From Apostichopus parvimensis (lineage: Eukaryota > Echinodermata > Holothuroidea > Aspidochirotida > Stichopodidae), in NCBI GenBank assembly GCA_000934455.1, contig KN885461.1:1-46157 (forward strand): a stretch of DNA of 46,157 nucleotides, written 5' to 3'. A program made the position numbers and the translations under genes. The stretch's first letter is position 1. Each line of letters begins with the position of its first letter. The notes beneath the pieces are model-generated. The model did no database searches and had not been told where the DNA came from. It saw nothing but the letters and a program-made list of their open reading frames with translations. Positions 34,501 through 39,605 of this stretch are shown in pieces.

Positions 34501-36421
34501 CCAGCAATATACTTTAAAAATCCAACCTAGATTAGATCAATGTCAAACGTCTCTTGTATCATTCTGTTTTCTTAACAGGTTCGAGTAGCAAAATACCTTG
34601 TGGATCAGAGGCAGGTGAAACCAGAAAATGTTGCAATTTTATCTCAGTACAAGCTTCAGTGTAATATAATACATAAGATGCTGCAGAAGACACACCCCAA
34701 GATCAAAGTTCAGACGATTATCAAGAGCCAAGGTATAGACAAGATTGCAACGAGCCAGATTCTTTAAATAAATCAGCCTTTCTCTTCATATTCTCTACAA
34801 GAACCCCAAACCAAATTGTAGATACACTTTAAATGTCAATTTTTAGTGCATGATTCCTTCCTCTTAATATCCTTTTCCTTTATTATCTACTCCTCTTAGG
34901 TTGAAACTTAAGAGAATGTAACATGTTGAACAAGATGAAATCCTTTTTTTTTGTTATTCTATATATGATGAAAACTGGACAGGTTCCCCTGTGAAAAAAA
35001 TTGAAGAAATTACATGAGGTGTGATCCATTTGTGCCATAAGTAATAAGTAGACATTTGTCTATCTATGTATTAGCATATAGTTGTCATATTACATGAAGA
35101 AGGTCATAACAACATTAGGGCTTGTCAGTAGAAGGCTTCCAACTAGAGCCAGGATCTAAATGGATCATTATCTAGTATAATGCAGTGTTAAGTTTTTATA
35201 CAATCCTGAATTGTTTTTCTGTGATATATGGCAATACTATTCTGTAATGAAATAATATATCGCTTCGCTCGAGGGTGACCAGGTTGGCTACATGTATTCG
35301 CTTCCTTGACTGTCTGATTGATTCGTCCATGAGTCAATTTCTTTGATATTTTTAATGACAGGTAGTGAATGGGACTATGTATTGCTGTCCACTGTGCGAT
35401 CATTACCGGAAGACGAGATTCCAGAGACTCCGGGAAAGAGTTGGAGACGGACTAACCTGGGATTCATCGAAGATGAGAACCAGATGAATGTTGGTATAAC
35501 CAGAGCCATGCAAGGCCTAATAATTATTGGTATGTACAAATCGAATTTCACATGCAGCAGCGCAGAGGAACCAAAGCCTGCTTTTTACACACTGAGCAGT
35601 ATTAAATGTTGGGGAAAATGTTTCCATTTTCTTTAACTTCTAAACGATTCCAGAAATGATTGTCATCTTCTGTAGACTGCATTGGTTTACCATATGTAAT
35701 AAACCACATGCACACGTAAGTGTGTTTCAAATGCAGACTGTGGACCTTATTTTGTATTGTCCCATTGTTCCAATCCATGTACCTTAACCTGAACAATATC
35801 CCTCAACAATAGAAATCTTCTGAGGACTTCATATCCTCAGACACACATAGGCACATACACACATGATGTTCAGTGCTTCTTGGCTAAAATGATCTTTTAT
35901 CGTTCCTTGTTCAGAGTTTGACAAAGTGATACCCAGTCATGGAGGAGGGTCAAATAATATCCCCATATTTCCTGCACAAAATATGGTCATCTCAAGTTAT
36001 AGGCCTATGTTGATCATATGGGTATAGATAGAACGTTGTTTGAAAATACAATGTCATGTTTTCTTTATTTGAAACAGGGCAGACTGATTAGAATATGGTG
36101 ATGTCATACATTTATAGTTATTCATGGTAAAGTTCATCAGACCCTAAGACAGGGAGGAGTTTATATCTTCCCCTTTACTACTTTCCAACTTGCTCTGGTT
36201 GCAATATAGTTCTGTATATTGTGCGAAGATAACTGACAAAACGTTTCCTAAACTTCTCCCTTATTTATATATTCTTTCAATTTTTAGGTAACAGGAACTT
36301 GCTGAAAACCTGCAAAATATGGAGAAAACTTTTGGAGCATTTTGAAAATATACATGCTGTGATACCTGCTGATCAATTCCTGGCAAAAGGTGCACAAAAG
36401 ACAAAGAAGACATCGTCTTAG
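1487..36421 (+). CDS. HELZ2: HELZ2-like gene with an inserted IRE1/RNase L-type kinase domain (28 coding exons)
   Basis: Gene-level entry; exons follow separately. The joined exons total 9378 nt and stay in one frame from the ATG at 1487 to the TAG at 36419-36421 (3125 residues; vertebrate HELZ2 is roughly 2650-2900). Order seen: U1-type C2H2 finger, CCCH finger, protein kinase (about residues 285-545), HELZ/MOV10 beta region, SF1 helicase 1 (Walker A 957-964, DEAG 1086-1089), RNB domain (about 1770-2200), SF1 helicase 2 (Walker A 2654-2661, DEAG 2832-2835). Family knowledge: vertebrate HELZ2 is interferon-induced, was first described as a PPAR-interacting coactivator, and its RNB domain is a 3'-5' exoribonuclease. 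By inference this homologue binds RNA and acts in RNA decay or antiviral or transposon defence, with kinase signalling added. The domain calls are secure. The first exon and the exact N-terminus are not. Confidence 0.88.
1582..1956 (+). CDS. HELZ2: Exon 2: N-terminal helical region of unknown function
   Basis: Encodes about 125 residues beginning GIDATIAARNVQQ, rich in Glu, Leu and Gln and predicted by eye to be mostly helical, with a hydrophobic/acidic alternation. I recognise no domain. The acceptor is ...TTTTGACAG|TAGGG; the donor AAAG|GTAAAT is strong and leaves phase 1. The open frame extends upstream to a TTG at 1497 and there encodes a hydrophobic run. I read that run as a translated polypyrimidine tract, not a membrane anchor. 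Confidence 0.7.
1957..2714. other. Intron 2
   Basis: AT-rich intron with a short TATATATATA run near 2090. No repeat family or RNA gene recognised. The 5' part of the exon 2 frame continues a short way into it, as expected by chance. Confidence 0.6.
2715..2922 (+). CDS. HELZ2: Exon 3: U1/matrin-type C2H2 zinc finger and first cysteine of the CCCH finger
   Basis: Acceptor ...TTTAACATAG and a perfect donor TT|GTAAGT. The exon joins exon 2 in phase 1 (codon GAT). The peptide FCDYCKVVFQ...HIQTAGHKEK has the spacing C-x2-C ... H-x5-H, typical of U1-like/matrin zinc fingers, many of which bind double-stranded RNA or RNA-protein complexes. The exon ends with YCPYY, which supplies the first Cys of the following CCCH finger. 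This matches the zinc-finger N-terminus of the HELZ family. Confidence 0.88.
3190..4050 (+). repeat. Degenerate tandem array of about 140-150 bp AGGTCA-type units in intron 3
   Basis: The landmarks TTGAGTACAA, AGAGGTCAAAGTCTG, TGAACTTCATACTTGG and GATCCACCTTATTGAG recur in the same order. Spacing is roughly 140-150 bases (anchor sites near 3252, 3391, 3533, 3680 and 3884). Divergence between units is high. Single or partial units of the same family occur in several other introns (about 200-320, 9360-9600, 10400-10620, 15180-15400, 16200-16780, 17850-17910). A widespread satellite-like intronic repeat, not coding. Confidence 0.75.
4125..4287 (+). CDS. HELZ2: Exon 4: CCCH zinc finger (remainder)
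   Basis: Acceptor TGTTCAG|G completes the Leu codon split in phase 2. Joined to exon 3 the finger reads C-x9-C-x5-C-x3-H (ends CKNDLQCPYAHS), a CCCH RNA-binding finger as in the HELZ and TTP/ZC3H families. The following sequence, ELEEWQERHAARLK, is the usual amphipathic helix after HELZ-family fingers. The donor AAG|GTTAGT leaves phase 0. Confidence 0.88.
4288..5301. other. Intron 4 with a possible tRNA-like SINE relic
   Basis: Mostly unremarkable AT-rich sequence. On the minus strand at about 4735-4760, GGTTCATATCTC resembles a decayed Pol III B box, and the flank 4640-4830 is higher in GC than its surroundings. This may be an old tRNA-derived SINE fragment. The evidence is one motif. Confidence 0.25.
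5302..5770 (+). CDS. HELZ2: Exon 5: kinase N-lobe and catalytic loop
   Basis: Acceptor TTTTTTCTCAG joins exon 4 in phase 0. After a 30-residue basic linker the kinase domain begins. The glycine loop is relaxed (IAQGSCNVLIYIG). The VAVK lysine is K316 and a helix-C glutamate lies in KERELYEKM. The catalytic loop IIHRDLKPSN carries D405 and N410. The pattern (HDLTYLIE, GLKGLHDLDIIHRDLKPSNV) resembles IRE1 (ERN1) and RNase L kinases most closely. Catalytic residues are present, so it could bind ATP and phosphorylate. Substrates are unknown. Confidence 0.92.
5771..6788. other. Intron 5
   Basis: Contains a GT-rich stretch and a run of about 14 G near 5851-5865 and a C-rich stretch near 6644-6676. 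No recognised repeat family, RNA or exon. Confidence 0.6.
6789..6949 (+). CDS. HELZ2: Exon 6: kinase activation segment
   Basis: Acceptor TTATTACAG completes a phase-1 Ser codon. The exon carries the magnesium-binding DFG motif as GDFGISR (D422) and a Ser/Thr-rich activation loop. The APE-like anchor GTQCWLASE (441-449) corresponds to GTxGWxAPE of IRE1. The Pro of APE is replaced by Ser and the Glu is kept. The donor CAA|GTAAGA leaves phase 0 just after the helix-F Asp (SDVQ). Confidence 0.92.
6950..7800. other. Intron 6
   Basis: AT-rich intron with a short C-rich run near 7465-7485. Nothing else recognised. Confidence 0.6.
7801..8032 (+). CDS. HELZ2: Exon 7: kinase C-lobe
   Basis: Acceptor CACACTTCAG, phase 0. 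The motif YYILSKGHHPFE is a near-signature of the IRE1/RNase L group. The C-lobe ends with MLDKNPYGRPKIEDCL, where the arginine of GRP is the subdomain XI arginine. The donor GAAG|GTAAAA leaves phase 1. The HPFFW tail and the KEN nuclease domain that follow the kinase in IRE1 and RNase L are not found in the next exons or introns. If the donor is skipped, the frame runs on to a stop at 8248-8250, a possible truncated isoform. Confidence 0.92.
8407..8556. mobile_element. MITE-like inverted-repeat element, copy 1 (150 bp)
   Basis: Bounded by CTGACTGAGGAC (8407-8418) and GTCCTCAGTCTG (8545-8556), an imperfect 12-bp terminal inverted repeat with 11 of 12 matches. The interior matches, in reverse orientation, the elements at 28824 and 35734: AACAATGGAAAAAACAATGG here is the complement of CCATTGTTTTTTCCATTGTT there. 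Non-coding and intronic. Confidence 0.7.
8747..9114 (+). repeat. 368-bp dispersed repeat, copy B
   Basis: Second copy of the element at 327-694, in intron 7. It ends 23 bases before the acceptor of exon 8. The small open frame inside it (8732-8926) is repeat-derived and is not a KEN-domain exon. Confidence 0.85.
9138..9196 (+). CDS. HELZ2: Exon 8: short linker between kinase and helicase region
   Basis: This 59-nt exon (peptide ...VTEKCATRKPILAEVSNEH) has acceptor AATGCAG and donor CAT|GTAAGG. It converts phase 1 after exon 7 to phase 0 before exon 9, and without it the reading frame would break. Its acceptor lies only 23 bases after the end of a 368-bp dispersed repeat. Confidence 0.72.
9360..9600 (+). 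repeat. AGGTCA-type repeat unit with two consecutive DR4 spacings
   Basis: A partial unit of the tandem family in intron 8. Three AGGTCA hexamers start at 9432, 9442 and 9452, each separated by four bases, matching the DR4 geometry of nuclear-receptor sites. The sequence is seen directly; any receptor binding is speculative. Confidence 0.6.
9845..9958 (+). CDS. HELZ2: Exon 9: start of HELZ/MOV10 beta-rich region
   Basis: Acceptor TTGTCCCTTAACAG and donor GGA|GTGAGT, phase 0 at both ends, 38 codons. Encodes IKMSLPDVEIQCDD...HTWTFRVKCKG. Joined to exon 10 (KQLQRVSFWH) it gives the W-x-F-x-V ... L-x-x-V pattern of the beta-sandwich that precedes the helicase in HELZ and MOV10 proteins. Confidence 0.83.
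9959..11531. other. Intron 9
   Basis: Carries degenerate AGGTCA-type repeat units (about 10400-10620) and an exon-like false positive at 10079-10138 discussed under rejected items. The rest is AT-rich with no recognised element. Confidence 0.6.
11532..12022 (+). CDS. HELZ2: Exon 10: pre-helicase beta region
   Basis: Acceptor with a T-rich tract (TTTTTTTTCAG), phase 0 in; donor AAG|GTACTT, phase 2 out. The peptide holds the GxFDQGVIFDFGEWPCLCQQL-like segment typical of HELZ proteins, where the aligned stretch is VIFDFGEWPCL. It ends in a charged helix, MTWEEEKACKKEMKR, which in HELZ/MOV10 proteins precedes the helicase fold. Confidence 0.9.
12390..12745 (-). mobile_element. Antisense tRNA-derived SINE-like element in intron 10
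   Basis: Read on the minus strand, GGTTCGAGTCCTGGCC (about 12687-12702) is a near-consensus Pol III B box. It is followed by TGTGTCCTTTGGCAAAGCAC, resembling the body motif of many marine-invertebrate tRNA-derived SINEs. A GC-richer body extends to about 12390. The A box is not clear and the ends are approximate. Confidence 0.45.
13267..13553. mobile_element. hAT-like MITE (287 bp) in intron 10
   Basis: Perfect 12-bp terminal inverted repeats, CAGGGATGCCAG (13267-13278) and CTGGCATCCCTG (13542-13553). The CAGGG...CCCTG ends are typical of hAT transposons. The flanks AGGGGTG and AGAGGTG form a 7-base target duplication with one mismatch. There is an internal GGAATTCC palindrome near the left end and no transposase frame. 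Confidence 0.72.
13752..14174 (+). CDS. HELZ2: Exon 11: N-terminal part of helicase 1 (1B-like beta barrel)
   Basis: Acceptor TTGTTTTGCAG, phase 2 in (Arg codon). The peptide begins FNGRHKMLAQKIIHHE. The beta-rich stretch VWLKFDVHPEKVYEAEIVV and VQVQFKIDRMPFCKQLYAID corresponds to the region just before the Q motif of UPF1-like helicases. The donor CCCG|GTGCGT is non-consensus at +4 but keeps the frame with exon 12 (Arg). Confidence 0.88.
14613..14864 (+). CDS. HELZ2: Exon 12: helicase 1 Q motif, Walker A and motif Ia
   Basis: Contains LNHRQEEA (Q-motif region), the nucleotide-binding loop LLIGPFGTGKT (K963) and the start of motif Ia, LLVCTHSN. GPFGTGKT, with Phe after Pro, is the HELZ-family form of Walker A. 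The residues needed for ATP binding are intact. Acceptor CATGGTTAG, donor ACAG|GTATGT, phase 2 on both sides. Confidence 0.94.
14865..15542. other. Intron 12 with repeat fragments
   Basis: Contains degenerate AGGTCA-type units at about 15170-15400 (GAGCTTCATACTTGCTA, then GATCCAATGTA). Nothing else recognised. Confidence 0.5.
15543..15736 (+). CDS. HELZ2: Exon 13: helicase 1, motif Ia continuation
   Basis: Joins exon 12 to give CTHSNSAADLFI, a strongly conserved helicase motif Ia of the UPF1/HELZ/MOV10 group. It then encodes a helical region, YLKNFFEEYGLIASRQVLRL. Acceptor TTTCTTTCAG, donor AAGA|GTAAGA, phase 1 out. Confidence 0.92.
16200..16780 (+). repeat. AGGTCA-type repeat units in intron 13, one with a perfect DR1
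   Basis: Several degenerate units (CAAAGGTCATTTGAGTTCAACAG and relatives) recur every 130-150 bases. At 16595-16607 the sequence AGGTCAAAGGTCA is an exact direct repeat of AGGTCA with a one-base spacer, the DR1 geometry used by PPAR/RXR and HNF4-type receptors. It most likely arose by repeat drift. Confidence 0.55.
17102..17298 (+). CDS. HELZ2: Exon 14: helicase 1 motifs II and III
   Basis: RIVITTLSTA is followed by the Walker B box FVDEAGQA (D1086, E1087) and motif III, VVVLSGDHKQLRPH. This is the SF1B DEAG form shared with MOV10, HELZ and UPF1, and the residues for ATP hydrolysis are present. Acceptor CTCTTCCTAAG, donor CAT|GTAAGA, phase 0 out. Confidence 0.94.
17299..18267. other. Intron 14
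   Basis: One AGGTCA-type fragment (about 17850-17910: GTATGTATATCATCTCAAAGG, then TCAACAGAGGTCAAA). Otherwise AT-rich with no recognised element. Confidence 0.5.
18268..18549 (+). CDS. HELZ2: Exon 15: helicase 1 RecA-2 start (motif IV region)
   Basis: VFSEMARRHQFRPSMLERL is followed by LTDNYRMEQEILDFIG, the conserved NYRM box of UPF1-like helicases that contacts ATP. The acceptor (TTTGAAG) is not pyrimidine-ideal, but phase 0 and the sequence agree with the family. Donor GAG|GTGAGT, phase 0. Confidence 0.9.
18882..18992 (+). CDS. HELZ2: Exon 16: helicase 1 RecA-2
   Basis: 37 codons, phase 0 at both ends. AEEIVKQIESL leads to DNQIAVLASYVSQ, the family pattern 'IAVLTPY..Q' preceding motif V. 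Acceptor with a long T run (GTTTTTTTTCCAG); donor CAG|GTGAAT. Confidence 0.9.
18993..19928. other. Intron 16
   Basis: AT-rich intron. No repeat family, RNA or exon recognised. Confidence 0.5.
19929..20004 (+). CDS. HELZ2: Exon 17: helicase 1 up to motif V
   Basis: VKHLRNCLRKKRL followed by VVVDTVHNVQG, the start of motif V (usually 'T.D..QG'). The intron falls inside the final Gly codon in phase 1. The second helicase copy has an intron at the same place and phase (34732). Acceptor CTCGACAG, donor CAAG|GTAATC. Confidence 0.9.
20114..20152 (+). ncRNA. Decayed hammerhead-ribozyme-like repeat relic, intron copy
   Basis: GCCT, CTGAAGA, stem GGTCC/TGCT/AGGAT, then AACAATGTC and AGGC. This matches the hammerhead order (stem I strand, CUGANGA, stem II, GAAA-like, GUC, stem I strand). 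The second core box has decayed from GAAA, so it is probably inactive. A related copy lies at 44784 and the similarity extends about 40 bases downstream. Such motifs occur in Penelope-like retroelements and retrozymes; the link here is inferred. Confidence 0.35.
20220..20580 (+). repeat. Tandem repeat units in intron 17 (GATCAGCAGATGAT family)
   Basis: Three degenerate units share AAAGTGATCNGCAGATGAT-like anchors (near 20258, 20396 and 20514), the AGGTCA motif (GGTCATTTGGGGTCAAAAG at 20446) and CTTTCTAGGCTT / CTTTTCGTAGGCTT. The period is about 120-140 bases. A diverged fragment of the same family lies at about 27998-28150. Confidence 0.5.
21233..25118 (+). CDS. HELZ2: Exon 18: helicase 1 C-terminus, charged linker, RNB (RNase II-like) domain and HELZ2 C-terminal region
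   Basis: A 3886-nt exon. It starts with helicase motif V (FQVVFISSVRT) and motif VI (AFTRARSCLFVVGD). A linker follows, with a basic stretch (KRGKKRKGRHRFR) and an acidic run of eight Glu then DLSDEE. The RNB domain follows: LGIHITDVAYFIG, a SFYNDVSNQTYVASHMLP segment, PGKDRLAVSI and, near 23671-23730, YRYPCLAPLRSYPDLISQR. The catalytic box, normally IDPxxxxDxDDA, reads IGNPGYGDFALHI (nt 22732-22770). Only one of four acidic positions (D1785) remains and two residues are deleted. An OB/S1-like region (FNPGDVVQVQL...) ends the exon. The donor AAAA|GTAAGC overlaps an in-frame TAA at 25120-25122. Confidence 0.95.
26117..26274 (+). repeat. 27-bp minisatellite, six copies, in intron 18
   Basis: GCTATGTAAATTGATTA recurs at exactly 27-base intervals (26117, 26144, 26171, 26198, 26225, 26252). 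Early units end GTTTGTTATT and later ones CTTTTTTATT. Because 27 is a multiple of three, long repetitive frames appear on both strands; these are artefacts. Confidence 0.95.
26398..26486 (+). CDS. HELZ2: Exon 19: linker between RNB region and helicase 2
   Basis: Acceptor TTTTTGTAG restores the phase-2 split codon of exon 18 (AA|G, Lys) and continues RMEAALATIGNGGEIVKTIVLQEPDFHIDG. The linker is open and in frame, so the TAA overlapping the previous donor is normally spliced out. Donor GATG|GTATGG, phase 1. Confidence 0.83.
26487..27216. other. Intron 19
   Basis: AT-rich intron with no recognised element. Confidence 0.5.
27217..27378 (+). CDS. HELZ2: Exon 20: helicase 2 Q motif and first half of Walker A
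   Basis: RRFNVDNASLNDSQKEAV gives the Q motif (LNDSQ) and TVIQGPPG begins Walker A. The intron interrupts the second Gly codon of the ATP loop in phase 1. Acceptor TTCAACACCAG, donor CCAG|GTAAGA. Confidence 0.94.
27379..28600. other. Intron 20
   Basis: Contains a diverged fragment of the GATCAGCAGATG repeat family (about 27998-28150). Otherwise nothing recognised. Confidence 0.5.
28601..28726 (+). CDS. HELZ2: Exon 21: helicase 2 Walker A and motif Ia
   Basis: Completes the loop to GPPGTGKT (K2660), followed by a helix and QILYCGPSNKSVDVIA, motif Ia of UPF1-like helicases. Acceptor TTATTGAAG, donor GCAA|GTAAGT, phase 1. Confidence 0.94.
28824..29042. mobile_element. MITE-like inverted-repeat element, copy 2 (219 bp, internal duplication)
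   Basis: Begins CAGACTGAGGACCC and ends near AAGTCCTCTGTTAG. The interior carries the family block CCATTGTTCAAATCCATGTACC. A segment of about 67 bases is tandemly duplicated: AGGACATGGTGATTCTTTAGAA at 28910, repeated near 28977, each followed by GAGGACCTGGAATTC. It lies in intron 21, flanked by (TG)-rich ACATGTGTAC motifs at both sides. Confidence 0.65.
29760..30058 (+). CDS. HELZ2: Exon 22: helicase 2 inter-motif helical insertion
   Basis: Begins by completing Met, then YLQKFKTKKMKFVRVYSD, the segment after motif Ia. About 80 charged residues follow (IEDVQKTDIQKDSLHYLIRSQN...), corresponding to the helical 1C-like insertion between motifs Ia and II. Acceptor TTTTGTCAG, donor AAA|GTAAGT, phase 0. 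Confidence 0.92.
30059..31827. other. Intron 22 (the largest, 1.77 kb)
   Basis: Very AT-rich. No repeat family, RNA gene or exon recognised. Confidence 0.5.
31828..32024 (+). CDS. HELZ2: Exon 23: helicase 2 motifs II and III
   Basis: VILCTCSASGH (motif Ib-like) leads to CVIDEAGMCFE (Walker B, D2832 E2833) and VVLIGDHKQLR (motif III). Acceptor AATCATCATAG, donor TGAG|GTAGGC, phase 2. The motifs are nearly the same as in helicase 1 (DEAG, GDHKQLR). Confidence 0.94.
32025..32951. other. Intron 23
   Basis: AT-rich, with a short GT run near 32600. Nothing else recognised. Confidence 0.5.
32952..33054 (+). CDS. HELZ2: Exon 24: helicase 2, motif III to motif IV
   Basis: Completes RPIV after motif III, then VKQLGADISLMEKY and LSIQYRM. 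The YRM box is cut from its following HEE by a phase-0 intron. Acceptor TTCATATAG, donor ATG|GTGAGT. Confidence 0.92.
33511..33738 (+). CDS. HELZ2: Exon 25: helicase 2 RecA-2
   Basis: HEEICKFPSKEFYDNQL continues the conserved QYRMHxxI...FP...FY...L block. It is followed by a 40-residue variable segment and NRIEAKEI, the N..EA..V pattern of the family. Acceptor TCTGTTTTGAAG, donor ATT|GTAAGT, phase 0. Confidence 0.93.
33739..34578. other. Intron 25
   Basis: AT-rich. No element recognised. The short open frame entering exon 26 from 34364 is intronic. Confidence 0.5.
34579..34732 (+). CDS. HELZ2: Exon 26: helicase 2 up to motif V
   Basis: VRVAKYLVDQ, then PENVAILSQYKLQ and VQTIIKSQG. The final Gly codon of motif V is split by a phase-1 intron, as in helicase 1 (20004). 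Acceptor TTCTTAACAG, donor CAAG|GTATAG. Confidence 0.92.
34733..35361. other. Intron 26
   Basis: AT-rich. Nothing recognised. Confidence 0.5.
35362..35529 (+). CDS. HELZ2: Exon 27: helicase 2 motifs V and VI
   Basis: SEWDYVLLSTVRS completes motif V. LGFIEDENQMNVGITRAM is motif VI, with the arginine finger candidate R3073. Both motifs are intact, so helicase 2 has a full set of SF1 motifs. Acceptor TTTTTAATGACAG, donor ATTG|GTATGT, phase 1. Confidence 0.94.
35734..35842. mobile_element. MITE-like inverted-repeat element, copy 3 (109 bp, internally deleted)
   Basis: Begins CAGACTGTGGACC, keeps CCCATTGTTCCAATCCATGTACC, and ends ATATCCTCAGAC. Same orientation as copy 2 and shorter, so an internally deleted member. 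It lies in intron 27. Confidence 0.6.
36288..36421 (+). CDS. HELZ2: Exon 28: C-terminus and stop
   Basis: Completes GNRNLLKTCKIWRKLLEHF, the usual 'GN...L.....W..L' ending of UPF1-like helicases. A basic Ser/Lys tail (AKGAQKTKKTSS) and TAG at 36419-36421 follow. Acceptor TTCAATTTTTAG. Confidence 0.92.
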
Positions 36422-37560
36422 AAGCCAAGAAGATGACTATATGACCTCTGGATTCCACCAGTCTGCCATATTGTGTACTTAAAAAGAATGAACTAAAATT
36501 TCATTTGTATATATGCTAAATCTGTTCTTTCAAAGTAGTATCAGAGTTTAAAATGTAGGTTGACGATTGCTTTATCTGTACTTAGAATCAAGTTTTAGTT
36601 GTAAAGTGTAAATAACAAGATCATTTTTGCAACAAATTATTTTTAAGAACAATTATTAGTTGCATGACTAAATCAAAGAGGGAAATGAATAATGCAGATC
36701 ATGATGCTATAAATAACCATGTTCCCTTTATATTGAACTAAGTCATTTGTGCATTTCTATATCTACATGCATTTGTTAATATTTCTATGTTAAATACTTT
36801 CTTGAGATTTATGTCATCCTTGGCTGTTAGTAACTTTCGTTTTTAGCAAACTATGCACTTAGTGAATATTAGATGCACTTTTGTTCTTCCATACACTGAA
36901 CAAACAATCATTCTGGAATTTTATCTCACATTTTACTTTTCTTAACTAACAGTACTTGAAAACTTGCTGTGAATATTGCCTTTCCTTTCTTTTTTGTTGT
37001 AATACAATTCAGTCTTTTAGTTTCCTATCATATCTGTAGCATTTGGAGACAAATATCTTGACTTTGATGTATGGTTTATCATAATAATGGGTACATAAGC
37101 CTCATTGTATTTAGTAGAGGTCAAATTTAAAGGTCACTTGAGGCCAGTAGAGGACAAACAGTGAAAAACTTGTAAGCATGAGAGTAAAGTTGATGCATGC
37201 TTCAAGAAGTTTCATATAATCAAGTAAAAGTCATTGAAAACCATAGCCTATTCTTACTTTTCTGTTTAACTTTGTTTTGCTTTATTGTTTTGCTAGTCAT
37301 TTATGTGTTATGAATCAAATTCTTTGTCACTTGGTTTCAATTAATTAATGAAATTCATTTAAATTTGTATTATAAACTACTCTTACTTTCATAACTACAA
37401 AGGAATTATGGGAATATTTTAAATGTTATTTGTTTGCTTAATAATGGTCATTTAAATCGGTGTCTTTTCCTACCTTCCAGGTCTTTTGTTTCTAGAAAAA
37501 TTTGTTTAGTTAATATGTAAATAACTTTAATAGTTAATATTCAAAGTTAATAAAAGAATA
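36422..37560 (+). other. Probable 3' UTR
   Basis: AT-rich sequence without open frames after the stop codon. A canonical AATAAA lies at 37549-37554 and another at 37934-37939; either could end the transcript. A short AGGTCA-type repeat fragment lies near 37115-37160. The extent is inferred, and an earlier variant signal could be used. Confidence 0.4.
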
Positions 37561-39224
37561 TAATTACTGATCATGAATAGCACATCAAGTTTTGTAGTTA
37601 TTTCTCAGAAGGTGAAAAATTACTTTTTCTGGATATGTTTTGTTTTATTATTTTATGCTTCATTTTAGAATCCAAACTACATCTTTGAATATATAGGGTA
37701 TCCAGGTATAATGTGGGAGGCCCCAGAAATTGTTCACTGTTCTGTATTTTCCAACTCATTGCTGTATCAATTAAAAAGACATGAGAGAAGCGAAATGAGA
37801 CTAAAGATATATGAACACGCACACACACAAATTAATATAAAACCCACAAGAGTTTAGTTTTATATCTCTGAGATGTACCAGTCAGTTGCAATATCGTAAA
37901 ACGTAATGGTTTGATTGATCGTCCAGCATATTAAATAAAATATGTGATTGTCTTGTTTATTCATAACGAAAGAGGAAACCATTCATTGGGTACATCATAA
38001 TATTCATGCTAGAAAGGTGTTCAATGCATACCCAACCACATGATGATATCTACAGTTTGTTGGTCACTTTTAACTATTTTGTGAGTCTGGGTATTTACCA
38101 TTGTATGTTCAAAAGAAAGAAAAGACCTGTACTATATTTAACATGTTTTTGAACGATTTACTACTTTGTCAGGTTTGGTTTTCATCTTACTGGCATTTAT
38201 CGTTTTAACTATCTCTGTAAATGAGATCACAAACATCTCAACTTGTTGCCACTGTGATCTATTAAAAGAATTCAAATCGTAGTCAAACACACAGTTTTTC
38301 ATGTATTTACTTATTATATGGTAATTACTACGTTAATTAAGATTCATAATTATCAATTAATTATTGCACTTAAGCAGGGATGTCGCATACTGATTGTCAG
38401 TCACCTGATTTTAATAATCGGTGGTAATTTTTTGATCTATTGAATGGTTACCATTCTAGTAGTATACATACAATATTGCAAAGGCAATTTATACTTTCTA
38501 TATTTCTGCAATTTTGGTATCATTCCTTTCTTTATAAATGGAACAACATTCCTGGAAAATCATCAAATTTTTATAACATTGAAAATATTAGGGTTTTAAT
38601 TTACAGCTAGATTTTAAGAAAATGCAATCGAATAACCAACCACGGCTGGGACCAAAGTGTTTTTCTGAACTATATTGATCTGATGTTTTTTTCTTTGCGG
38701 GAGGGGGGGGGGGGATATCATTATGTTTAAATGTCTACTGAAATGAAAATTTGTTGTTGTTTAAAAGGAAAATATAAATTTTGGTCAAGGGATTGCATAC
38801 TGTGTTTTATTTAATCATTGTTTACAAACTTCATAAGAAAAAGTCATCATCAGTTATAGACGGAAAATGTCTCTATTACAAAAACGAAAATGTTGTGACT
38901 GTGAAATGTTCATTGAAACGTGAACATGGATGGCCATTGTCTGAATCTCTTGCATATTTGAGTACAATGCTAATCAGCTTTAACTTTTCAAATGTATGCA
39001 ATTAGAAAAATAAAATATTTTCATATGTTGTTTCTCATATCATATGTACTATACATATGGCGTGTTTCGTTGTATCGTATACGTTTGATTGTATTCCAAT
39101 GAAATTGTCTTTCGCTGTATTTAGTTACAACAGTAAATTTGCAACATGCTGCATTTGAACAGCTTAAACTGCTTTAAGTTTACATCAGCATCAGGCATTG
39201 TTCTTTTACTGTTGAATGTGAGTT
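37561..39224. other. Intergenic, nothing recognised
   Basis: AT-rich sequence with a G run near 38700-38713 and a second AATAAA at 37934-37939. No gene or repeat family seen. Confidence 0.5.
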
Positions 39225-39605
39225 TTCCTAGCCCAAGTTGGTGTCTTTTACGAATTCGGATATGACATCTCTCCATTTTCTCTTTTATCTCCCCTTCTTC
39301 TTCTCCATTTCTTGGCTGTCATCCTTATTGACCATCTATGATATTGGGATCTGGCAGTATGCCCAGCTCATCTGCATTTTAATCCTTTGATTTTAACTAT
39401 GGCATCTTTTACTTTAGTCTTTCTTCTGATTTCGGTGTGTTTTACTGTATCCCTCAATGTTTTGATGAAGCATTTTTCGTTCCATTGCTCTTAATTGTGT
39501 TGTTATTAGTTTTTTCTCAATTTCCCTGGTCGTAGTCCAAGTTTCCGCCCCATATGTCATCGTGGTTAAAACACACTGGTTGTACATCCTGCTTCGTGGT
39601 GACAT
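39225..39605 (-). pseudogene. Decayed non-LTR retrotransposon (LINE) reverse-transcriptase C-terminus
   Basis: On the minus strand the peptide YNQCVLTTMTYGAETWTTTR, followed by EIEKKLITTQLRAMERKML, matches the conserved region after the reverse-transcriptase domain of LINE ORF2 proteins (usually VLPVLTYGxETWTLT...AQRAMERxML). After a frameshift near 39414, a second frame gives KTKVKDAIVKIKGLKCR, stop, then AGHTAR, the usual KxRWAGHVAR block. The copy is 5'-truncated, frameshifted and carries stops, so it is dead. Family placement within LINEs is open. Confidence 0.82.
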
